DNA of 5,684 nucleotides from Klebsiella pneumoniae. GTDB taxonomy: Bacteria > Bacteroidota > Bacteroidia > Flavobacteriales > Flavobacteriaceae. How positions within the stretch are numbered: the stretch's first letter is position 1; the number at the start of each line of letters is the position of its first letter. The notes under the pieces are model-generated. The model saw nothing but the letters and a program-made list of their open reading frames with translations, was not told the origin of the DNA and ran no database searches. Shown here one piece after another: positions 1 to 5,684 of this stretch. Location of the stretch: NCBI GenBank assembly GCA_943325355.2, contig CALPPA020000129.1, positions 1 through 5,684 of the forward strand. The letters are read 5' to 3'. A program made the translations under genes and the position numbers.

Positions 1-70
1 AGAAATATATTATAAATCATTGATAATGTTTAGATTATATGTTAGACTTGGGACGACGAATATACAACAG

Positions 71-85
71 TAATAAACTTTATTA
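71..85. repeat. 15-nt perfect AT-rich palindrome
   Basis: TAATAAA (71-77), a single central C (78) and TTTATTA (79-85) form a perfect 7-bp inverted repeat around one base. It lies about 75 nt upstream of the predicted -33 box of the DUF5916 gene. The arms contain only A and T and no T-run follows on the + strand, so it does not look like a terminator. It could be a protein-binding site, but in DNA this AT-rich a chance palindrome is also likely. Confidence 0.25.
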
Positions 86-158
86 AAAAAATTAAGAAAA
101 AAATATGATTTATTGAGTCATTTTTTGCAAATTACCCCGCATTAAAAATCACATTTTG

Positions 159-189
159 TTTGCTTTTTGTGTTAATTTTACTATTTTTG
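159..189 (+). promoter_or_regulatory. Bacteroidota-type promoter of the DUF5916 gene
   Basis: A TTTG box (159-162) is followed after 19 nt by TATTTTTG (182-189). This matches the Bacteroidota primary-sigma consensus TTTG / TAnnTTTG at a normal spacing. Transcription would then start around 194-197, leaving a leader of only about 13-16 nt before the ATG at 210. No Shine-Dalgarno site is visible; the bases before the ATG are A/T-rich, as is usual in flavobacteria. The elements are seen directly; their use is inferred. Confidence 0.6.
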
Positions 190-209
190 CTCAACCACAA
201 TCTTAAATT

Positions 210-2639
210 ATGCCGAAGTTTTATTCTTCAATTCTCCTTTTTTTGTTTTTAATTAATTTTTGTACTTACGGCCAAAAAAAAACACTTCAGGCTAAATATA
301 CTCCAGAAAATATCACCATTGACGGCAAAATAAATGAGGAATCTTGGAAAACTGCTGCTATTGCCGGTGATTTCATTATGTATGAACCAGATAACGGAAT
401 TCCTATAAGTGAAAATAAAAAAACAGAAGTAAAAGTCCTTTATGATAATACTGCAGTCTACGTTTCGGCAATTTTATATGATGACGAACCCAATAAAATT
501 TCACGAGAATTAACTAATAGAGATGAATTTGGCGTAGCTGATGTTTTTTCGGTTTGGATTAACGGAAATAATGATGGTCAACAAGATTTTAGATTTTATG
601 TTAGTGCTGCAGGAGTCCAAATGGATTGTTTAGCAACAGAAGGTGGTGAAGATTTTAATTGGGATGCTATTTGGGATAGCGAAGTTAAAATGACTGATTT
701 TGGCTGGGTAGTAGAGATTAAAATTCCATACGCTGCACTGCGATTTTCAAAAGAGGCCAAACAAACTTGGGGTATAAATTTTAAGCGAGATGTTTTGCGT
801 GGCGCACTTGATCAAAGTTATACTTGGAATTTTGTTGATACGAAAATTGGTGCCGTACTTGTCCAAGCAGGAATTTTAGAGGGAATTGATAACATAAAAA
901 CACCTACTCGTCTTTTCTTTATACCATATACTTCTGCCTATTATCAACAAGACGATTATTCTTCTGATAAAACATTAAAGGCTGGAATGGATATCAAATA
1001 TGGAATAAATGATGCGTTTACTCTCGATGCGATATTAGTTCCTGATTTTGGACAAACAAAATTTGACAATGCCATTCTTAACCTTGAACCTTTCGAGCAA
1101 CAATTTGATGAAAATAGAGCCTTTTTTACTGAAGCAACAGATTTGTTTTCAAAAGGGAACCTGTTTTATTCTAGAAGGATTGGAGGCGCACCAATAACTG
1201 AACCAACCAAACAAGTTAATGAAGTGGTAACAGACTATCCAAGTTCTACGGATTTATTAAATGCTGTAAAAGTTTCAGGTCGAACAGAAAAAGGGCTTGG
1301 AGTGGGAGTTTTGAATGCCATTACCGAAAAAACATATGCTACCATTGAAAACACAGTGACAGGTGAAACACGCAAAGAAGTTATTGAACCTTTAGTAAAT
1401 TATAATGTTTTGGTTTTGGACCAACGCTTCAATCAAAATTCTTCGGTTAGTTTAATCAATACAAATACAGTTAGGAACGGAGATTTTCGTGATGCCAATG
1501 TTTCTGCCTTATTATTTGATTTGAATACCAAAGCCAATACTTATAAATTATCTGGTGATTTCAAGTACAATACAGTTAAGGATAATGATTTTTATACGCT
1601 GCTAAATAACGGTTTAGAAAATTACGATGGTTTCAAAACGCAATTAAATTTTGCCAAAACCATTGGTAAATACAGGTATTTATTCTCGGGAAAATACCTT
1701 TCTGAAAATTATGATGTGAATGATTTAGGAATCATTTTTGTCAATAATTATCACTCGGGATACGGTGAAATGACATATAGAATCATCAATCCGACTAATA
1801 CCTTTAACTCTCTTAAATTCAACCAAAATATTAATGTTGAAATTCAAAACACCACCGGAAAAACCCAAGAAACCTGGTATCAAGCAATATTGACAGCGAC
1901 CACGGTAAAGAATCATTATATTGAAAGTAAACTTCAAATAAACCCTTTAGACCGGTTCAATTTTTATGAACCACGAGTTTACGGAAGATATGTTTATATG
2001 CCCAAAAGTATATTAGGATATGCTCAGTTTTATTCTAATGACAATAGACCTTTTCATTATGAAATTGAAGTTAATGCTGAAAAATTCGATGAAGAAAATA
2101 GAAATATTTATAAAATATTTGGCGGCATAAAATATAGATTTAGTGATAAATTTTCTTTGTCTTATAACTTCCAATACTCTCATTTGATTAACGATAGAGG
2201 TTGGGTAGGTTTTAACAATGATGATATTATTTTTGCGGAACGCAATCGGGAAATAGTGGATCATTATTTTACTGGGAAATATTCTATCACAAACAAGATG
2301 ACTTTAAATCTCATCGCCCGTTATTACTGGTCTTATGCGGAAAATCACGAGTTTTTTACGCTACAAGACGATGGCTTTTTATCTCCTAATCCAAGTTATT
2401 CAGAAAATAAAAATAGGAATTTCAACTCTTGGAACTTTGATTTCTTCTATTCTTGGTGGTTTGCTCCAGCTAGTGAAATCTCTATTTTATATCGAAATTA
2501 CGCAATAGAAAGCACTAGACTTGTTGAAAAAAGTACTAGTGCTAATCTCTCCAATGTTTTTGATGCCAATCTAACTAATATTTTATCCGTTAGTATTCGC
2601 TATTATATTGACTATAATTCCTTGAAAAGAAAACGCTAA
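210..2639 (+). CDS. DUF5916 domain protein: CBM9-like domain plus predicted outer-membrane beta-barrel
   Basis: Predicted outer-membrane protein of 809 residues and unknown function. Residues 1-21 form a Sec signal peptide: Lys3, a hydrophobic core rich in L/F/I, and likely cleavage in TYG|QKK. Cys18 is not in a lipobox (INFC), so a lipoprotein is unlikely. Residues about 34-210 resemble the CBM9-like domain that opens DUF5916 proteins, with ITIDGKINEESW (35-46), VWINGNNDGQQDFRF (115-129) and GWVVEIKIPYAALRF (165-179). The DUF5916 hallmark follows at about 278-324: PDFGQ, NLEPFEQQF, ENRAFF and LFYSRRIG. From about 355 to the end, alternating polar/aromatic stretches fit beta-strands of a barrel; the last is near SIRYYIDY, followed by a basic tail (LKRKR). 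The length is normal for the family and the frame is intact. The gene has its own promoter and appears monocistronic. The CBM9-like fold suggests glycan binding, but no substrate can be named, and no SusC/SusD pair or glycosidase lies nearby. The family call is firm; the role is open. Confidence 0.9.
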   Translation: MPKFYSSILLFLFLINFCTYGQKKTLQAKYTPENITIDGKINEESWKTAAIAGDFIMYEPDNGIPISENKKTEVKVLYDNTAVYVSAILYDDEPNKISRELTNRDEFGVADVFSVWINGNNDGQQDFRFYVSAAGVQMDCLATEGGEDFNWDAIWDSEVKMTDFGWVVEIKIPYAALRFSKEAKQTWGINFKRDVLRGALDQSYTWNFVDTKIGAVLVQAGILEGIDNIKTPTRLFFIPYTSAYYQQDDYSSDKTLKAGMDIKYGINDAFTLDAILVPDFGQTKFDNAILNLEPFEQQFDENRAFFTEATDLFSKGNLFYSRRIGGAPITEPTKQVNEVVTDYPSSTDLLNAVKVSGRTEKGLGVGVLNAITEKTYATIENTVTGETRKEVIEPLVNYNVLVLDQRFNQNSSVSLINTNTVRNGDFRDANVSALLFDLNTKANTYKLSGDFKYNTVKDNDFYTLLNNGLENYDGFKTQLNFAKTIGKYRYLFSGKYLSENYDVNDLGIIFVNNYHSGYGEMTYRIINPTNTFNSLKFNQNINVEIQNTTGKTQETWYQAILTATTVKNHYIESKLQINPLDRFNFYEPRVYGRYVYMPKSILGYAQFYSNDNRPFHYEIEVNAEKFDEENRNIYKIFGGIKYRFSDKFSLSYNFQYSHLINDRGWVGFNNDDIIFAERNREIVDHYFTGKYSITNKMTLNLIARYYWSYAENHEFFTLQDDGFLSPNPSYSENKNRNFNSWNFDFFYSWWFAPASEISILYRNYAIESTRLVEKSTSANLSNVFDANLTNILSVSIRYYIDYNSLKRKR

Positions 2640-2669
2640 AAAGCATTTATTTTCCGAAAAAATCCTTTT

Positions 2670-2697
2670 TACAACAGATTTTTTATTATTTGTTGTA
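2670..2697 (+). terminator. possible weak terminator hairpin after the DUF5916 gene
   Basis: TACAACA (2670-2676) and TGTTGTA (2691-2697) are perfect 7-bp inverted arms around a 14-nt AT-rich loop, 30 nt after the stop codon. The following bases (CTTCTGCTTTTTATC) are pyrimidine-rich but hold no immediate T-run. The stem has only two G-C pairs, so as an intrinsic terminator it would be weak. It is the only inverted repeat of note in this spacer. Confidence 0.25.
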
Positions 2698-2755
2698 CTT
2701 CTGCTTTTTATCTATATTAGTAGTTTTGACTTCTTTATATTTTTCAAGAAAGGGT

Positions 2756-2763
2756 TATCTTTG
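2756..2763 (+). promoter_or_regulatory. -7 element of the gpmI promoter
   Basis: TATCTTTG is an exact match to the Bacteroidota -7 consensus TAnnTTTG. It lies 15 nt before the gpmI ATG, so the predicted transcript starts around 2768-2771 with a leader of only about 8-11 nt. The -33 side is poor. The nearest real TTTG (2725-2728) is 27 nt upstream, which is too far, and at usual spacing only a TTC (2731-2733, 22-nt spacer) is present. gpmI therefore probably has its own promoter, perhaps of modest strength. Confidence 0.5.
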
Positions 2764-2778
2764 TGAAAAATATTCAAA

Positions 2779-4296
2779 ATGAACAAAAAAGTAATCCTTA
2801 TGATTCTTGACGGTTGGGGAAATTCTCCTGATCCAAAAGTTTCCGCAATTGACAATGCCAATATCCCTTTTATCAAAAGTTTATATACAAAATATCCTGT
2901 TGCTAAGCTTCGAACCGATGGTTTAAACGTTGGTTTACCTGAAGGTCAAATGGGAAATTCCGAAGTGGGACATATGAATCTAGGTGCCGGTAGAATTATT
3001 TACCAAGATTTGGCTAAAATAAATCTTGCTGTCGAAAACAAAACTCTGAACACAGAAACGGTTCTTGTTGATGCGTTTCATTATGCCAAAGAAAAAAATG
3101 TAAATCTTCATTTTCTTGGTTTGGTTTCTGATGGTGGTGTGCATTCACATACTTCACATTTACGAGGTTTGATTGATGCAACACAGGATTTTGGTTTGCA
3201 AAAAGTCTTCGTTCACGCTTTTACAGATGGTCGTGATGTTGATCCAAAATCTGGAGGAACCTACATTCAGGATTTAGAAAAATATATTGCAAAAACTTCG
3301 GTTAAAATTGCTTCTGTGGTGGGAAGATATTATGCAATGGATCGAGACAAACGCTGGGAAAGAGTTAAAATCGCATACGATTTACTGGTAAACGGAACGG
3401 GAACACATTCTAAAAATGCCGTAAAAAGCATAGAAGAAAGTTATGAAAACAATGTGACTGATGAATTTATTAATCCAATTATTGTCGTTGATGAAAATGA
3501 CAAACCATTGGCTACAATAAAAGAAAATGATGTTGTTATTTTCTTCAATTTCAGAACCGATAGAGGTCGCGAACTTACTGAAACACTTTCTCAAAAAGAT
3601 TTCCACGAGCAAAATATGCACAAACTCAGTTTGTATTATGTTACGTTGACTAATTATGACGAAACTTATGAGAAAGTAAAAGTCGTTTACAACAAAGATA
3701 ACGTTACAGAAACCCTTGGTGAAGTCTTGGAAAAAGCCAACAAAAAACAAATCAGAATTGCTGAAACTGAGAAATATCCTCACGTAACATTCTTCTTTTC
3801 GGGTGGAAGAGAATTGCCTTTTATTGGCGAAAGCCGAATCCTGAAAAACTCTCCAAAGGTAGCCACTTACGATTTACAACCCGAAATGAGCGCTTATGAA
3901 CTGGCTGATGCTTTGGTTCCAGAATTAAATAAAGGTGACGTAGATTTTGTTTGTTTAAATTTTGCCAATGGCGATATGGTAGGACATACCGGCGTTATGA
4001 GTGCAGCCATTCAAGCTTGTGAGGCGGTTGATAAATGTGTAGAAAAAGTAATTACAGCGGCTTTGGCAAATAATTACACCACATTAATTATTGCTGACCA
4101 CGGAAACTGCGAAACGATGATAAATCCAGACGGAAGCCCAAATACAGCACATACAACAAATCCGGTTCCAATTATTTTGGTAGACAAAGAATTAAAGGAA
4201 ATTCACAATGGGGTTTTGGGTGATTTGGCACCAACCATTTTGGAATTAATGGGAATTGAAAAACCTGAAGTGATGACAAGACATTCACTTTTGTAG
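2779..4296 (+). CDS. gpmI: 2,3-bisphosphoglycerate-independent phosphoglycerate mutase
   Basis: Interconverts 3-phosphoglycerate and 2-phosphoglycerate in glycolysis and gluconeogenesis, in the cytosol, through a phosphoserine intermediate and two Mn ions, without a 2,3-BPG cofactor. It belongs to the alkaline phosphatase superfamily. The expected active-site set is complete: Asp11 in ILDGWG, nucleophile Ser61 in GNSEVGH (59-65), His122 in GGVHSH, Arg152 and Asp153 in TDGRD, Arg183 and Arg189 in GRYYAMDRD, Arg259 and Arg262 in FRTDR, Lys332 in EKYPHVTFFF, Asp399 and His403 in GDMVGH, Asp440 and His441 in ADHGN, and His458 in TAHTTNPVP. The phosphatase domain is split around the transferase domain (roughly residues 75-305). 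The 505-residue length is typical of the family. The ATG gives the usual N-terminus, with the phosphatase motif at residue 8. No Shine-Dalgarno site is seen. The gene has its own -7 element upstream and a strong terminator downstream, so it looks monocistronic. Confidence 0.98.
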   Translation: MNKKVILMILDGWGNSPDPKVSAIDNANIPFIKSLYTKYPVAKLRTDGLNVGLPEGQMGNSEVGHMNLGAGRIIYQDLAKINLAVENKTLNTETVLVDAFHYAKEKNVNLHFLGLVSDGGVHSHTSHLRGLIDATQDFGLQKVFVHAFTDGRDVDPKSGGTYIQDLEKYIAKTSVKIASVVGRYYAMDRDKRWERVKIAYDLLVNGTGTHSKNAVKSIEESYENNVTDEFINPIIVVDENDKPLATIKENDVVIFFNFRTDRGRELTETLSQKDFHEQNMHKLSLYYVTLTNYDETYEKVKVVYNKDNVTETLGEVLEKANKKQIRIAETEKYPHVTFFFSGGRELPFIGESRILKNSPKVATYDLQPEMSAYELADALVPELNKGDVDFVCLNFANGDMVGHTGVMSAAIQACEAVDKCVEKVITAALANNYTTLIIADHGNCETMINPDGSPNTAHTTNPVPIILVDKELKEIHNGVLGDLAPTILELMGIEKPEVMTRHSLL

Positions 4297-4317
4297 TATT
4301 CAAAACAGAGTAGATTT

Positions 4318-4350
4318 AAATAGTCCTGCAAATTGCGGGACTATTTTTTT
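4318..4350 (+). terminator. rho-independent terminator of gpmI
   Basis: The left arm AAATAGTCCTGCA (4318-4330) pairs with TGCGGGACTATTT (4334-4346) across an AAT loop. This gives 13 bp with one G·U wobble (4327/4337), and a run of seven T (4344-4350) closes the structure. It lies 22 nt after the gpmI stop codon. On the - strand the wobble becomes an A-C mismatch and only a short T-run follows, so the hairpin is mainly a + strand terminator, although it may also slow transcripts arriving from the convergent CoA-transferase gene. The T-run overlaps that gene's stop codon (4349-4351) by two bases. Confidence 0.88.
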
Positions 4351-5653
4351 ATTTACCAGAAATTAAATTATAATACTCTTTTTCAATCCATTCCTGATGG
4401 TTTGGATGGGCTATTTTAACCATTTCAGCAACGCGTTGTCTGAGTGTTTTTCCGTATAAATTAGCAATTCCATTTTCGGTTATGATGTATTGAATGTGGG
4501 AACGAGTCGTAACAACTCCTGCTCCTTGTTTTAAAAAGGGTACGATTCTACTGTCTCCATTTTTTGTGATAGACGGTAAGGCAATAATTGCTTTTCCTCC
4601 TTCGCTTAAAGATGCTCCTCTGATAAAATCCATTTGACCTCCTACGCCAGAATACATTCTAGGACCGATGGAATCTGCACAAACTTGACCCGTCAAATCG
4701 ACTTCAATAGCTGAATTAATGGCTACCATTTTTGGGTTTTTCCGAATTTTAGACGTGTCATTTACATAAGACGACTCTTTCATTTCTACAAAAGGATTAT
4801 CATTTACAAAATCATACAAACGTTGAGAACCGATTAAGAAAGTAGCCAATGCCCGTCCTCTTGAAACGCCTTTAAAATTGCCATTGATGACGTTGCTTTC
4901 AATCAAATCGATAACTCCATCTGAAAACATTTCAGTATGCAATCCTAAATTTTTATGATTGGATAATTTGGATAAAGCCGCATTCGGAATGGAACCAATT
5001 CCCATTTGCAATGTACTTTCATCTTCAATCAAAGAGGCAATGTAAGTTCCTATTTTATCTTCTGACGCCGTAGTTGCATCCATAGTGTGGCTATAAATAG
5101 GCATATCCACTGCGACTAAATAATCAATTTCAGATACATGAAGAATTCCGTCTCCAAAAGTCCTTGGCATTTGTGGATTTACTTGTGCGATTACTTTTTT
5201 AGCACATTCAATTGCAGCCATTGTAGCTTCTACTGAAACTCCTAAGGAACAATATCCGTGACTATCAGGAGGCGAAACATGAATAAAGGCCACATCTAAA
5301 CTCAATACTTTTTTTCTGAAAAGATAAGGCAACTCACTCAAAAAAACAGGTGTATAGGAACCATTTCCTGCTTTTAATGTGTGGCGAACATTAGCTCCAA
5401 TAAAAAAAGAGTTCACATGAAAACTCTCTGCTAAATCAGGATTGGCGTACCGAGCTTCACCTTCTACGTGAAGATGACAAATTTCTACATTTCTTAATTC
5501 AGAAGCTCTTTCTGTTAATGCATTTGCCAATATTGTTGGCGCTGCGGCAGCTGCTTGAAGATATACCCTGTCATCTGATTTTACAATCTTTACTGCTTCT
5601 TCGGCAGTTACATATTTGCTCATAGGATCTAAATTTGGAATAAAGTTACTCAC
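4349..5653 (-). CDS. acetyl-CoA hydrolase/CoA-transferase family protein (4-hydroxybutyrate/butyrate CoA-transferase-like)
   Basis: Cytosolic enzyme of the class I CoA-transferase / acetyl-CoA hydrolase family, which moves CoA between a short-chain acyl-CoA and a free carboxylate. Residues about 14-200 form the N-terminal domain and 210-430 the C-terminal domain. Visible family motifs are VSPPDSHGYCSLGVS (126-140), the CoA-binding loop GIGSIPNA (218-225), HTEMFSDG (239-246) with Glu241 as the expected catalytic glutamate that forms the glutamyl-CoA thioester, GVGGQMDF (336-343), and VTTRSHIQYIITENGIANL (381-399). Its 434 residues match the ~430-440-residue 4-hydroxybutyrate CoA-transferase group. 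The first codon is GTG (5651-5653), with an in-frame TAG three codons upstream, so nothing earlier is possible. An ATG at 5621-5623 (Met11, before SKYVTAEEAV) is a strong alternative, because family similarity appears to begin there; neither start has a Shine-Dalgarno site. The family is firm. The substrate (acetate, butyrate, 4-hydroxybutyrate or succinate) cannot be read from the sequence, and the neighbours do not help. Confidence 0.93.
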   Translation of the reverse strand: MSNFIPNLDPMSKYVTAEEAVKIVKSDDRVYLQAAAAAPTILANALTERASELRNVEICHLHVEGEARYANPDLAESFHVNSFFIGANVRHTLKAGNGSYTPVFLSELPYLFRKKVLSLDVAFIHVSPPDSHGYCSLGVSVEATMAAIECAKKVIAQVNPQMPRTFGDGILHVSEIDYLVAVDMPIYSHTMDATTASEDKIGTYIASLIEDESTLQMGIGSIPNAALSKLSNHKNLGLHTEMFSDGVIDLIESNVINGNFKGVSRGRALATFLIGSQRLYDFVNDNPFVEMKESSYVNDTSKIRKNPKMVAINSAIEVDLTGQVCADSIGPRMYSGVGGQMDFIRGASLSEGGKAIIALPSITKNGDSRIVPFLKQGAGVVTTRSHIQYIITENGIANLYGKTLRQRVAEMVKIAHPNHQEWIEKEYYNLISGK

Positions 5654-5684
5654 AATTTTCTAAAAAAAATATGATAAAACTCAT

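Noticed and set aside
1..20. Possible divergent gene starting with ATG on the - strand at 20 and running off the left edge
   Set aside because: Only six codons are visible and no convincing promoter lies in front of it, so it cannot be supported.
2..73. Open frame from the left edge on the + strand ending at TAA (71-73), which could be the tail of an upstream gene
   Set aside because: It is only 23 codons inside the window, resembles no family I recognise, and its stop lies inside the AT palindrome. A chance open frame is just as likely.
1725..1937. 70-codon frame on the - strand inside the DUF5916 gene
   Set aside because: It lies wholly opposite a well-supported coding region and shows no recognisable motif; it is a shadow frame.
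2013..2264. 83-codon frame on the - strand inside the DUF5916 gene
   Set aside because: The Ile/Phe/Lys-rich composition is what antisense of AT-rich coding DNA gives, and no family features are present.
2655..2671. A-run / T-run inverted repeat after the DUF5916 gene as a terminator
   Set aside because: The stem would be A-U only, without G-C pairs or a proper T-tail, so it would be unstable.
3382..3783. 133-codon frame on the - strand inside gpmI
   Set aside because: Phe/Ile/Val-rich antisense of a highly conserved enzyme gene, with no motif and no start signal.
5646..5684. Open frame on the - strand from the right edge, starting with ATG at 5684 and ending in a TAA that overlaps the CoA-transferase GTG; a possible leader peptide or upstream gene tail
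   Set aside because: It has 12 codons dominated by a T-run (Phe codons) and no further support; it most likely is plain AT-rich upstream sequence.
5671..5684. ATG on the + strand at 5671 that might start a divergent gene off the right edge
   Set aside because: Only four full codons are visible, and neither a promoter nor family similarity can be judged.

Overview
The window looks like an ordinary chromosomal segment from a member of the Bacteroidota, most likely a Flavobacterium-like genus (family Flavobacteriaceae). Three things point there. The DNA is strongly A+T-rich. The start regions carry adenine-rich stretches instead of Shine-Dalgarno sites. The promoter-like sites match the Bacteroidota -7 element TAnnTTTG. 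The protein content agrees: a DUF5916 outer-membrane protein with a typical flavobacterial signal peptide ending in YG|Q. The genus is an inference from style and protein flavour, not from a marker gene.

Layout. Positions 1-209 are non-coding: an AT-only 15-nt palindrome (71-85) and a good Bacteroidota promoter (159-189). Positions 210-2639 (+) encode an 809-residue DUF5916 protein, with a signal peptide, a CBM9-like N-terminal domain and a large predicted outer-membrane beta-barrel. Positions 2640-2778 are a 139-nt spacer with a weak possible hairpin and a perfect -7 element just before the next gene. Positions 2779-4296 (+) encode gpmI, the cofactor-independent phosphoglycerate mutase of glycolysis, with its full catalytic set. 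Positions 4297-4348 hold a strong intrinsic terminator (4318-4350). Positions 4349-5653 (-) encode an acetyl-CoA hydrolase/CoA-transferase family protein that converges on gpmI. The last 31 bases are its AT-rich upstream region.

The three genes do not form an evident pathway or operon. The two + strand genes each have their own promoter-like site, and the third runs in the opposite direction. gpmI serves central glycolysis/gluconeogenesis. The CoA-transferase probably handles short-chain acyl-CoA and carboxylate exchange. The DUF5916 protein is an envelope protein of unknown role. I found no mobile element, CRISPR array, RNA gene, toxin-antitoxin pair or defence system, and nothing that supports an undescribed system. 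The points worth a second look are small: the very short predicted leaders, the terminator that overlaps the opposing stop codon and folds better on one strand, and the ambiguous start of the CoA-transferase.
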